DNA from: Oceanococcus sp964629015
Lineage (GTDB): Bacteria; Pseudomonadota; Gammaproteobacteria; Nevskiales; Oceanococcaceae
Reading direction: 5' to 3'
DNA: 64,000 nucleotides
NCBI GenBank assembly: GCA_964629015.1
Contig: CAZVMN010000012.1
Span: 33,113 to 97,112 of the forward strand
Numbering within the stretch: position 1 is the stretch's first letter; each line of letters opens with the position of its first letter. Shown one piece after another: positions 24,782 to 33,369 of the stretch. The notes under the pieces were generated by a model that saw nothing but the letters and a program-made list of their open reading frames with translations, did not search any database and was not told where the DNA came from. Both the position numbers and the translations under genes were made by a program.

Positions 24782-25579
24782 ATGGATGTATTGCATGCCG
24801 TGCTGCTGGGTCTGATCCAGGGGCTGACCGAGTTTCTGCCGATCTCCAGTTCCGGTCATCTGGTCCTGACGCCGCTGTTCATGGGTTGGCAGGAGCATTC
24901 GCTGGCTTTTGACGTGGCGGTGCATTTCGGCACGCTGGTAGCGGTGGTGGTGTACTTCCGCCGGGATCTGCTCACGCTGGTGCCGGCAGCCTTTGAGCCG
25001 ATGACCGGGCGGGGTTGGAGCGCGCATGCACGCATGGCCTGGGGTTTGGTCATTGCGACCATACCGGCCAGCCTCGTCGGTATGCTGATTCGGGTGGTGT
25101 TTGATGCCGAGATCAACAGCCCGATTGTGGTTGCGATCAATCTGATCGTGTTCGGTCTGTTGCTATGGTGGGCCGATGCGCGACTGCGCGGCGAGCGCAC
25201 CGAAACCGAACTGCGCTGGGGGCAGTATTTTCTGCTCGGTTGCGCTCAGGCTCTGGCTTTGATCCCGGGGACTTCCCGTTCGGGGGTGACCATGACCGCC
25301 GGCATGGCGATGGGCCTGACGCGTATTGCAGCGGCGCGCGTGTCATTTTTGATGGCGGTTCCCGTCATCGCGCTGGCTGCGGCGTACGAGTTGCTGTCCT
25401 TGCTGATGTCTGATGGGCCGGCGCCGTGGCTGGAAATTGCCATCGGGACGTCGGTGGCGTTTGTCAGCGGGCTGGGCTGTATCCACTTCCTGTTGCGCCT
25501 ACTGCAAAGCTACGGTTTTCTGCCGTTTGTGATTTACCGCCTGATTCTGGGCGGCGTCATTCTGATTCTATTTTGGTAA
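24782..25579 (+). CDS. uppP: Undecaprenyl-diphosphatase UppP (BacA)
   Basis: Integral membrane enzyme that dephosphorylates undecaprenyl diphosphate for recycling in peptidoglycan synthesis and gives bacitracin tolerance. The motif GLTEFLPISSSGHL (residues about 14-27) and the PGTSRSG motif (about 162-168) are both intact, with about eight transmembrane segments in 265 residues. It lies 24 bases after folB. Its last 12 bases overlap the convergent cca gene. Confidence 0.97.
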   Translation: MDVLHAVLLGLIQGLTEFLPISSSGHLVLTPLFMGWQEHSLAFDVAVHFGTLVAVVVYFRRDLLTLVPAAFEPMTGRGWSAHARMAWGLVIATIPASLVGMLIRVVFDAEINSPIVVAINLIVFGLLLWWADARLRGERTETELRWGQYFLLGCAQALALIPGTSRSGVTMTAGMAMGLTRIAAARVSFLMAVPVIALAAAYELLSLLMSDGPAPWLEIAIGTSVAFVSGLGCIHFLLRLLQSYGFLPFVIYRLILGGVILILFW

Positions 25580-26827
25580 GGCCGTGCGCTTGAATTCGGC
25601 GAGGCGGTCTATGCGCTTCTGGCGCAAGGCTTTGCCTAACTCGGGGCCTTGCAGTCCTTGCGCCACCAAGGTGGACGCTGTGACCTCGCTGAGCGCGGCA
25701 AAAGCCTGCCGCAGATAGTCGGCCTGCGGATAGGGGTCGGTTTCAAAACCGGTGCGCCCACGCGCGTCGGCCAGGCATGCGGTGACGAACATCTCAACCC
25801 GTTCGGGCCGGCGCAGTGCGTCGAGCTGTTCGAACAGCTTGAGCAAGGTTTCCGGGCGCAGTTCGCGTGCCTGATGGCACAGCAGATGCAGTTTGGTGAC
25901 CGCAGTGGCGCATTGTTCCAGCAGCTTGGGCACGCGTAAGCGTCGGCAAAACGCTTGCACCAGCGCTACGCCGCGGTGTTCGTGGCCGCGATGGCTGGGC
26001 AGAACATCGGTGGGGGTGATGCCCTTGCCAAAATCGTGGCAAACGACGGCAAAGCGTGTGGCCAGGTCATCACTGACCAATGCACTTTGTTCAATCGCGA
26101 GCATGGCGTGGACGCCGCTGTCGATTTCCGGGTGGTATTTGGCGTTTTGTGGAATGCCGTAAAGCCGATCGAGCTCCGGAAACAGCACCTCCAGCGCACC
26201 GATGCGGCGGAGCAGGCGGAAGTACTCGGCCGGGTGGTCACTCATCAGAGCTTTTTCCGTCTCACGCCAGATGCGTTCTGGAACCAGATGCTGGAGCTCG
26301 CCACTGCTCACAATCTCGCGCAGCAAAGCCTCGGTGGACGCTGCCAGCTCAAAGCCTTGAGCGTGAAAGCGGGCGCGAAAGCGGGCCACGCGCAGGACCC
26401 GAAGCGGGTCTTCCACGAAATGCTCAGACACTGCGCGCAAGCGTCGCTGTTCCAGGTCGTCGCGCCCACCCCAGGGGTCGATCAGCGTGCCGTCGGCGGC
26501 TTGGGCGATGGCGTTGATGCTCAGATCGCGACGTTGCAGATCCTGTTCCAGGGTGACATCGGGTGCGGTATGAAACTCAAAACCGCCGTAACCGTGGCCG
26601 GATTTTCGCTCGGTGCGCGCGAGGGCATACTCCTCGCCGCTGTGCGGGTGCAAAAACACCGGGAAATCCTTGCCCACGGGCCGAAATCCGGCATCCAGCA
26701 TGGCTTGCGGTGTGGTTCCGGTGACCACCCAGTCGCGTTCGTGGACGCTCAGCCCAAGCAAGGCGTCGCGGACGGCACCGCCGACCAGATAGACCTCACC
26801 CGGGATGTGCAGCGGTTTTGTGCTCAC
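25568..26827 (-). CDS. cca: Multifunctional CCA tRNA nucleotidyltransferase with HD domain
   Basis: Adds or repairs the 3'-CCA of tRNAs. The nucleotidyltransferase head shows GEVYLVGGAVRDALLG and the RRDLSINAIAQ motif; the C-terminal half carries an HD phosphohydrolase domain (VVCHDFGKG), which is typical of gammaproteobacterial bifunctional enzymes. I start at GTG 26827, which overlaps the oxyR stop as GTGA and gives STKPLHIPGEVYLVGG; the frame upstream is only a shadow of oxyR. Length 419 is typical. Probably translated by coupling to oxyR. Confidence 0.95.
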   Translation of the reverse strand: MSTKPLHIPGEVYLVGGAVRDALLGLSVHERDWVVTGTTPQAMLDAGFRPVGKDFPVFLHPHSGEEYALARTERKSGHGYGGFEFHTAPDVTLEQDLQRRDLSINAIAQAADGTLIDPWGGRDDLEQRRLRAVSEHFVEDPLRVLRVARFRARFHAQGFELAASTEALLREIVSSGELQHLVPERIWRETEKALMSDHPAEYFRLLRRIGALEVLFPELDRLYGIPQNAKYHPEIDSGVHAMLAIEQSALVSDDLATRFAVVCHDFGKGITPTDVLPSHRGHEHRGVALVQAFCRRLRVPKLLEQCATAVTKLHLLCHQARELRPETLLKLFEQLDALRRPERVEMFVTACLADARGRTGFETDPYPQADYLRQAFAALSEVTASTLVAQGLQGPELGKALRQKRIDRLAEFKRTALPK

Positions 26828-27756
26828 TCGCTGGGTTGCGCGTCTGGGACCCAACTCACGCCGCGCATCTGCGACGCCACAATGGCGTCGTGGACCGCCC
26901 GAATCGCTTGCATGCGCGGAAACGTGCGTCGCCATGCCAGCGTGATGCGTCGGGTTGGTGGGGCGCCTGCAAACGGGCGCGTGGCAAGCAGCTGGCCGTG
27001 ATCGGTGTCGGGGTTCACCGTGGCCTGTGGCAACACGGTGATACCCAAACCACTGGCGACCATGTGACGGATGGTTTCCAGGCTGCCGCCGGCCAGCGGT
27101 TCTTCGTCGTCGGTGACTTTGGCGCAATCCGGGCAGCTCTCGATGACCTGATCGCGGAAACAGTGGCCTGGCCCCAGCAGCAACAGATTCTCATCGGCCA
27201 GCTCGCGGGTGTCGATGCTTGCGCGTTTGGCCCAGGGGTGCTGTGGCGGCATGGCTACAACAAAGGCTTCGTCGTAGAGCGGCCAGGTGCTCACGCCCGG
27301 AGGCGAAAAGGGCTCGGCAACGATGATCAGATCGAGTTCGTTGCGGCTGAGCATAGCGCTGAGCACGCTGGTGTAATTTTCTTCGATCGCCAGGGGCATA
27401 TTGGGGGCGACTTGCTTGAGCGCCGGAATCAGGCGCGGCAGCAGATACGGCCCGACGGTGTAAATCGCGCCCAGGCGCAGGCGTCCGCTGAGTTCGTCTT
27501 GTCCTTCGCTGGCGATGGATTCCAGCATTTGCGCTTCGGCCAGCACGCGTCGTGCCTGCTCGATGATGCGTTCACCGATCGGGGTCGGTTTGACCTTGCC
27601 GCGCTGACGCTCGAATACGGTCACACCAATCTGGTCCTCGAACTTGCGCAGAGCCACAGACAAGGTCGGCTGGCTGACAAAGCTGCGCTCCGCCGCGCGG
27701 CCAAAATGGCGTTCCTTGTCCAGGGCGATGATGTAGCGCAGTTCGGTCAATGTCAT
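26824..27756 (-). CDS. oxyR: Hydrogen peroxide-sensing LysR-type regulator OxyR
   Basis: LysR family regulator, 310 residues, with an N-terminal winged helix (HFGRAAERSFVSQPTLSVAL) and a sensor domain. The redox cysteines are at exactly 199 and 208 (GHCFRDQVIESC), as in E. coli OxyR, and a third cysteine follows at 211. The oxidised form activates peroxide-defence genes. It overlaps the 3' end of hemF and the start of cca by four bases each, so it appears to be part of a tsaC-hemF-oxyR-cca unit rather than a divergent single gene. Confidence 0.93.
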   Translation of the reverse strand: MTLTELRYIIALDKERHFGRAAERSFVSQPTLSVALRKFEDQIGVTVFERQRGKVKPTPIGERIIEQARRVLAEAQMLESIASEGQDELSGRLRLGAIYTVGPYLLPRLIPALKQVAPNMPLAIEENYTSVLSAMLSRNELDLIIVAEPFSPPGVSTWPLYDEAFVVAMPPQHPWAKRASIDTRELADENLLLLGPGHCFRDQVIESCPDCAKVTDDEEPLAGGSLETIRHMVASGLGITVLPQATVNPDTDHGQLLATRPFAGAPPTRRITLAWRRTFPRMQAIRAVHDAIVASQMRGVSWVPDAQPSE

Positions 27757-28658
27757 GGGGTTTTGATCCCAAGCCAGTCCTGAGGTTTCAGGTAGACATC
27801 ATAGAGCTTTGCTTCGGCGCTTCCCGCGTCAGGTGTCCGGGCATAGTCCCAGCGCACCAGCGGTGGCAAGGACATCAATATGGATTCGGTGCGCCCGCCA
27901 GACTGCAGACCAAACAAAGTGCCGCGATCGTGGATCAGATTGAATTCCACATAGCGCCCGCGTCGATACAGCTGAAAATCGCGTTGCGTTTCGGTCCAAG
28001 GCGCGCTTTTGCGTGTGGCCAGAATGGGGCGGTAGGCGCGGATGAACATGTCGCCGACGCTGCGCGTCAGAGCATACGCGTTGTCAAAGCCGCCGGTGCT
28101 GTAATCATCGTAGAACAGGCCGCCGACGCCACGCGTTTCGCCGCGATGTTTGAGGTAAAAATAGTCGTCGCACTGGGCTTTGAATTTGCCATACAGCGCA
28201 TCACCGACTGCCTCACGGGCGCATTCATGCCAGCGCACCACGTCTTCGTGGATCGGGTAGTAGGGTGTCAGGTCAAAACCACCGCCAAACCACCAGATGT
28301 CGCCCGCTTGGAAAAAACGCACGTTCATGTGCGTGGTCGGCACATGCGGATTGCGCGGGTGGATGACCAGCGACACGCCGGTAGCAATGAAATCACGCCC
28401 GGCGAGATCGGGATGACGCTGGCTCGCGGCAGCAGGGAGGTTGCGCCCGTGAATCAGCGAGAAATTCACCCCGCCGCGTTCGATGACCTCACCGTTCGCG
28501 AGCACACGCGTCAGTCCGCCGCCGCCTTCGGCGCGCTGCCATTCATCGCGGACAAATGCCGCAGATGAGGTTTCTTCTGCTTCGAGTTGCTCGCAGATGT
28601 CCGCTTGCAGGCCGCGCAGATAGGATTCGACTGCAGCCAGGCGCTGCTCTGGGGTCAT
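27753..28658 (-). CDS. hemF: Oxygen-dependent coproporphyrinogen-III oxidase
   Basis: Aerobic haem synthesis enzyme that decarboxylates coproporphyrinogen III to protoporphyrinogen IX with O2. Conserved blocks seen are GGDLTPYY-type (FGGGFDLTPYYP), NVRFFQ, GVGGLFYDD, and RRGRYVEFNLIHDRGTLFGL followed by ESILMSLPP. Length 301 is normal. ATG at 28658 overlaps the tsaC stop by four bases, so translation is coupled. The next gene, oxyR, overlaps by four bases. Confidence 0.97.
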   Translation of the reverse strand: MTPEQRLAAVESYLRGLQADICEQLEAEETSSAAFVRDEWQRAEGGGGLTRVLANGEVIERGGVNFSLIHGRNLPAAASQRHPDLAGRDFIATGVSLVIHPRNPHVPTTHMNVRFFQAGDIWWFGGGFDLTPYYPIHEDVVRWHECAREAVGDALYGKFKAQCDDYFYLKHRGETRGVGGLFYDDYSTGGFDNAYALTRSVGDMFIRAYRPILATRKSAPWTETQRDFQLYRRGRYVEFNLIHDRGTLFGLQSGGRTESILMSLPPLVRWDYARTPDAGSAEAKLYDVYLKPQDWLGIKTP

Positions 28659-29215
28659 GCTCGGATCACCTTGCCGGAATACGGGTCCATGATACGGCTC
28701 GGGCCGTGGCCTTGTCCGAGCGGTGCATTGAGGACGAAGTCCAGACCCGGTCCGAGTTGATGGCGCAGTTGCAGGATGGTGGTTGGTGTGGGGCGGCCAT
28801 GTCGGTTGGCGCTGGTCGATACGATCGCACCGCCGAAGCTCTCACACAGCGCGCGCACCGGCGGATGTGCGGTGATGCGGACTGCCAGCGTGTCGTGTCG
28901 ACCGCGCAGGAGAGGGCTGACCTCATCGCGTGCCGGCAGCAAGAACGTGGCATGCCCGGGCCAGTGTGCCGCAGCGATCTCGGGCGGTTCGCTCACCTTC
29001 AGCCAGGGCGCCACCTGCGCCCAGTCTGCGGCAATCAGGATCAGACCTTTCTGCCATGGGCGCTGCTTGAGGTTGAGCAGGCGCGTCAAAGCGTCTGGAT
29101 TGGCCGGGTCGCAACCCAAGCCCCAGACCGCTTCGGTCGGGTACGCGACGATGCCGCCGCTGCTAAGTGCGCGGGCGGCTCTGAGGGTTTGCCAATCGCC
29201 GGTTGGTTTGGCCAC
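28655..29215 (-). CDS. tsaC: Threonylcarbamoyl-AMP synthase TsaC (YrdC)
   Basis: Makes threonylcarbamoyl-AMP from threonine, bicarbonate and ATP for t6A37 tRNA modification, feeding TsaD. The YrdC/Sua5 domain is seen in GGIVAYPTEAVWGLGCDP, LNLKQRPWQKGLILIAA and STSANRHGRPT. It lacks the C-terminal Sua5 domain, as is normal for the 186-residue gammaproteobacterial form. First gene of the four-gene overlapping unit. Confidence 0.95.
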   Translation of the reverse strand: MAKPTGDWQTLRAARALSSGGIVAYPTEAVWGLGCDPANPDALTRLLNLKQRPWQKGLILIAADWAQVAPWLKVSEPPEIAAAHWPGHATFLLPARDEVSPLLRGRHDTLAVRITAHPPVRALCESFGGAIVSTSANRHGRPTPTTILQLRHQLGPGLDFVLNAPLGQGHGPSRIMDPYSGKVIRA

Positions 29216-29258
29216 AGCTCGTGCTCTCAGCGTTGTTCAAACGCGCGTGGAGTGCAGC

Positions 29259-31628
29259 CTATTTGGCTGCGGCTTTGGATTTCTTGGCCGCAGATTTTGC
29301 CGGCGCTTTCTTCTTTGCGCCACCGCGCTTTTTCTTGTCCGGCGCCTTCGCCAGCAGCTCGCGGCAGGCTGTGAGGTCGAGGTCATCGACTTCAACATCC
29401 TTGGGTATGCGCGCGTTCTTCTCGCCGTCGGTGATGTACGGGCCCCAGCGCCCCTTGAGGATCTGTATGCCCTCGTCAGCGTAGACGCGGATGATCTTTT
29501 CTTTGTCGGCCTTGATCTTGGCCTCAATCAGCTCGTGCGCACGCTCTTCGCCGACGGTGTAGGGGTCGTCTTCTTTGAGCGAGACAAATTTGTCTTTCTT
29601 TTCGTCCGGGTCGCGATAGCGCAGATACGGACCAAAGCGCCCGATGTTGGCGCTGATCTTGTGGCCGCTGGGCATGGTGCCGACTTCACGTGGCAGCTTG
29701 AACAGCTCCAACGCTTCATCGAGCGTGATCTTGTCCATGCTCTGGCCGGGGCGCAGGCCGGCGAACTTGGGTTTGTCTTCGTCCTCGCGCGTGCCGATTT
29801 GCACGAACGGGCCGAAGCGGCCCAAGCGAACGGACACCGGCTTGCCGGAGACCGGATCGGTGCCGATCACGCGGGCGGCGGCGACTTCCTCACGCGGAAT
29901 GTCGGCTTTTTCTTCTACCGTTTTTGAGAACGGGGCCCAGAATTCGTTGAGCAGCGAAATCCAGTTGCGCTCGCCGCGGGATACCGCATCCAACTCATCT
30001 TCGAGGTTGGCGGTAAATTTGTAATCGACGTAGCGCTCGAAATGCTGGGTCAGGAAACGATTGACGATCTTGCCCACGTCGGTGGGTTTGAAGCGCTTGT
30101 TGTCGAGAATCACATACTCGCGATTGAGCAGCGTCGAGATGATGCTGGCATAGGTCGATGGACGACCGATGTCGAATTCTTCCAGCGTTTTGACCAGCGA
30201 GGCTTCCGAGTAGCGCGGAGGCGGCTCGGTAAAGTGCTGGGTGCTGAGAATCTCGCTCAGGTCGATACGTTCGCCCTGTTTGAGCTCCGGCAACTTTGTG
30301 TCTTTGTCGTCGTCATCCGCGTCGTCGCGACCTTCCAGGTAAACCGCGATGAAGCCGGGTTCGACCAGCGTGGAACCGGTGGCACGGAACACGCCGACGT
30401 CGCCAGCGGCCAGATTGGCCCCGACCATGTCGTAGACCGCGTGCATCATTTGCGAGGCCACGGCGCGCTGCCAGATCAAGCGATAGAGCTTGGCCTGGTC
30501 CGGACTGAGCTGGCTGGCCATGGCGTCCGGGTGGCGCTCGGCCGAGGTCGGGCGGATGGCTTCATGCGCTTCCTGCGCATTTTTGGATTTGGATTTGTAG
30601 CGGCGTGGTTGATCAGGCAGGGCCTTGTCGCCGTACTGGCTGCTGATCAGCTCACGAATGTCGCTGATCGCATCGTTGGACAGGTTGACCGAGTCGGTAC
30701 GCATGTAGCTGATCAGGCCGACGCGTTCGCCGTCGATCTGTATGCCACCTTCGTACAGCTGTTGCGCCGTCTGCATGGTGCGCTTGGCCGAGAAGCCCAG
30801 CTTGCGCGCCGCTTCCTGCTGCAATGTTGAGGTGGTAAACGGCGGTGCCGGGTTACGCCGACGTTGCTTGCGCTCGACATCGCGTACTTCCAGCGTACCG
30901 TTGGCGGCGCTGAGCAGGCGGTCGCGTGCGCTGCGCGCGGTCTCGCCATCGGTGATGGTGAATTGCTCAACTTTGTCGCCATCCAGCTGACTCAGCTTGG
31001 CTTCGAAGTTCTGCTGGCCCTTGCTCAGCTCGGCGATCACTTTCCAGTATTCGCGCGGCACGAACGCATCGATTTCCTGCTCGCGTTCGACGATCAGACG
31101 CAGGGCCGGGCTCTGCACACGGCCTGCGGACAGCCCGCGCTGCACCTTGCGCCACAACAGCGGCGAGAGGTTGAAGCCGACAAGATAGTCGAGCGCGCGG
31201 CGCGCCTGCTGGGCATCGACCAGATCGGAGGACACATCGCGCGGGTGGGCCACGGCATCCTGCACGGCCGATTTGGTGATCTCGTGAAAGACCACACGTT
31301 TGACCGATTTGTTGTCGAGCAGGCCGCGCTCGCGCAGCAGCTCAAGCAGATGCCAGGAGATCGCTTCGCCTTCGCGATCAGGGTCAGTGGCGAGCAGGAG
31401 GTGGTCTGCTTTTTTCAGCGTGTCGGAGATCTTGCGCACATGCTTTTCATTGCGCTCGATAACCTCGTAGCGCATCGCAAAGTCGTGGCTGGGATCAACC
31501 GCGCCCTCTTTGGGCACCAGATCGCGGACATGGCCGTAGGACGCCAGAACCTCGTAATCGGGTCCCAGGTATTTCTTGATGGTGGTCGCCTTGGCCGGCG
31601 ACTCGACGATGACAAGATTGCGGCTCAT
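29259..31628 (-). CDS. topA: DNA topoisomerase I (zinc-ribbon-free form)
   Basis: Type IA topoisomerase that relaxes negative supercoils. TOPRIM (LVIVESPAKATTIKKYLG and TDPDREGEAI) and the catalytic tyrosine in GLISYMRTDS (about Tyr308) are clear. The C-terminus is made of repeats of the type GRFGPYLRYRDPDEKKDK and GRWGPYITDG, and ends in a lysine/alanine-rich tail (PDKKKRGGAKKKAPAKSA). Only one cysteine is seen in the protein, so the four-cysteine zinc ribbons of E. coli TopA are absent. ATG at 31628 gives SRNLVIVES; the upstream 17 codons are not conserved. Confidence 0.96.
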   Translation of the reverse strand: MSRNLVIVESPAKATTIKKYLGPDYEVLASYGHVRDLVPKEGAVDPSHDFAMRYEVIERNEKHVRKISDTLKKADHLLLATDPDREGEAISWHLLELLRERGLLDNKSVKRVVFHEITKSAVQDAVAHPRDVSSDLVDAQQARRALDYLVGFNLSPLLWRKVQRGLSAGRVQSPALRLIVEREQEIDAFVPREYWKVIAELSKGQQNFEAKLSQLDGDKVEQFTITDGETARSARDRLLSAANGTLEVRDVERKQRRRNPAPPFTTSTLQQEAARKLGFSAKRTMQTAQQLYEGGIQIDGERVGLISYMRTDSVNLSNDAISDIRELISSQYGDKALPDQPRRYKSKSKNAQEAHEAIRPTSAERHPDAMASQLSPDQAKLYRLIWQRAVASQMMHAVYDMVGANLAAGDVGVFRATGSTLVEPGFIAVYLEGRDDADDDDKDTKLPELKQGERIDLSEILSTQHFTEPPPRYSEASLVKTLEEFDIGRPSTYASIISTLLNREYVILDNKRFKPTDVGKIVNRFLTQHFERYVDYKFTANLEDELDAVSRGERNWISLLNEFWAPFSKTVEEKADIPREEVAAARVIGTDPVSGKPVSVRLGRFGPFVQIGTREDEDKPKFAGLRPGQSMDKITLDEALELFKLPREVGTMPSGHKISANIGRFGPYLRYRDPDEKKDKFVSLKEDDPYTVGEERAHELIEAKIKADKEKIIRVYADEGIQILKGRWGPYITDGEKNARIPKDVEVDDLDLTACRELLAKAPDKKKRGGAKKKAPAKSAAKKSKAAAK

Positions 31629-31790
31629 GCCGGGTTGGGCTGCTCGTAAGAATGGGCTGAAGGGGCGCAACTTGAACAAAGCCGCCCGGACAAGTCAAAT
31701 CTTTTCGTCGCGACTTCCGTGGCCGGGGCGGCCGGCACACAGTCCTTGGGCGACCGCGTCTGGGCCGCTTGAGAACGCGGAATCGGCGCC

Positions 31791-32267
31791 TCAGTGCATC
31801 CACTGACCTTGGGGGTCGTAGACCAGATCTTCCATGCGGTGGAACGCGTCCTCTTCACCCGGCTGGGCAAACAGAACCATCAAAATGACCCACTTGGCCT
31901 GGTCTTCACCGATGTCTTCATCGTTGAGAGCGAGAAGCCGGTCGATGACGGTTTCGCGGGCTTCGGCGCTGAGGATGCCAAGTCGTTCGACGTGCAGAAG
32001 AAACCCCCGACAGTCGGTATTGAGGCGCAGCATTTCCGAGTCCGCAAACACCCGAATCGAATCCTGAGCGGTAAAGTGACTGCGCTCGCGGTGTTCTTCG
32101 AGATCGGCCAGCCAGTCGAAGGCGTGCTCGATTTCCTCTCGCGGGAAGCCAGCGGCCTCCAGTTCGGTTTCCAGTGTGGTCTGGTCGGTGACCGGTTCGA
32201 GGTCATCGTCGAAATAGTTTTCGAACAGATACAGAAGAACGTCGAGTATGGATTCTTTTGGTTGCAT
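31791..32267 (-). CDS. smg: DUF494 / Smg family protein
   Basis: A 158-residue acidic protein with the family start KESILDVLLYLFENYF and the block FPREEIEHAFDWLADLEE. Conserved in gammaproteobacteria beside dprA and topA, with unknown function. The stop-to-start distance from dprA is zero: dprA ends at 32268 and smg begins at 32267, consistent with cotranscription. Confidence 0.92.
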   Translation of the reverse strand: MQPKESILDVLLYLFENYFDDDLEPVTDQTTLETELEAAGFPREEIEHAFDWLADLEEHRERSHFTAQDSIRVFADSEMLRLNTDCRGFLLHVERLGILSAEARETVIDRLLALNDEDIGEDQAKWVILMVLFAQPGEEDAFHRMEDLVYDPQGQWMH

Positions 32268-33338
32268 TCAGGGCCGGCATTTCTGGTAACCGCCACCGGG
32301 CGCCATGGAGACGTCACCGCGCAGTTCCAGGATAAGCAGCATGGAGGACACAGCGTCCACGGCTAGGCCGGTTTGATCGGCCAGTTCATCAATGCTTCTT
32401 GGTGCATTGTCGAGGTGCTTCAGCAAGTGCTGATAGTCCTTGTCGTGAACATCGGATGGGGTCTCGCGAGGTGAACTCGACACGACCTTGGCGACATTAT
32501 CTAACAATGGCCCCAATTCTTCCAGAATGTCGTCGGCCGTCTCGACCAATTTGGCGCCCTGGCGGATCAAGCGGTGGCAGCCGCGCGCCAGCGGGTTGTC
32601 GACTGAGCCGGGCATGGCGAAAACCTCGCGACCCAGTTCGCCGGCAAGGCGGGCGGTGATCAATGAGCCGCTGCGCAGCGCCGCTTCGATCACCAACGTC
32701 CCCAGGCTCAAGGCCGCAATCAGGCGATTGCGACGTGGAAAATGATCCCGTCGCGCCGCGGTGCCGGGTGGGAACTCACTGATCAACAGGCCGTGGTCTC
32801 GAATCGACGCGGCCAAATTGCGATTGCTTGCGGGATACACACGATCCAATCCGGTGCCGGTCACCGCAATGGTCATGCCCTGGGCGTCCAATGCGCCCTG
32901 ATGCGCTGCTGCATCAACGCCCAAAGCCAAGCCACTGGTGATGCCGAGGCCCTGCGCGGCGAGATGCTTGGCGAACTGTTGCGCGTGTCGTTGTCCTGCT
33001 GGCGTTGGATTGCGGCTCCCGACCATGGCCAGCTGAGACACACCGAGCAAATCGATATCGCCGAGATAGAACAGCACCGGCGGGGCGTCGCTTAAATCGT
33101 GTAAGCGCTGTGGATACGCGGGGTCGGTGTCCAGCAGTATCTGGTGGCCCGGCTGCTCCAGCCAGTTTTGTGCGTGACGCAGCGGTGCCGGGTCAGGTGC
33201 GCGCCAGTAGTCGAGGGTGTCGGACTTGAGGCGCAGGCCATCCAGTCGGGAGCGTGGCGCGTCAAGGACAGCTTGGGCACTGCCAAAGTGGTCGCGAAGG
33301 CGGCGCAGGTGAGCCGGGCCAAGGCCCGGCGAGGTCAC
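32268..33338 (-). CDS. dprA: DNA-processing protein DprA/Smf
   Basis: Loads RecA on single-stranded DNA taken up in transformation. The Rossmann-like domain is seen in LAMVGSRNPTPAGQRHAQQF, GITSGLALGVDAAAHQGAL and VTGTGLDRVYPASN, with a winged-helix-like C-terminus. The only standard start near the expected place is GTG 33338, just before TSPGLGPAHLRRL; the codons upstream read YNAWLRL, which look family-like but have no ATG, GTG or TTG before the LysM stop, so a non-standard start is possible. Confidence 0.9.
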   Translation of the reverse strand: MTSPGLGPAHLRRLRDHFGSAQAVLDAPRSRLDGLRLKSDTLDYWRAPDPAPLRHAQNWLEQPGHQILLDTDPAYPQRLHDLSDAPPVLFYLGDIDLLGVSQLAMVGSRNPTPAGQRHAQQFAKHLAAQGLGITSGLALGVDAAAHQGALDAQGMTIAVTGTGLDRVYPASNRNLAASIRDHGLLISEFPPGTAARRDHFPRRNRLIAALSLGTLVIEAALRSGSLITARLAGELGREVFAMPGSVDNPLARGCHRLIRQGAKLVETADDILEELGPLLDNVAKVVSSSPRETPSDVHDKDYQHLLKHLDNAPRSIDELADQTGLAVDAVSSMLLILELRGDVSMAPGGGYQKCRP

Positions 33339-33369
33339 CAGCCTGAGCCAGGCGTTGTATTCGTGGCGA

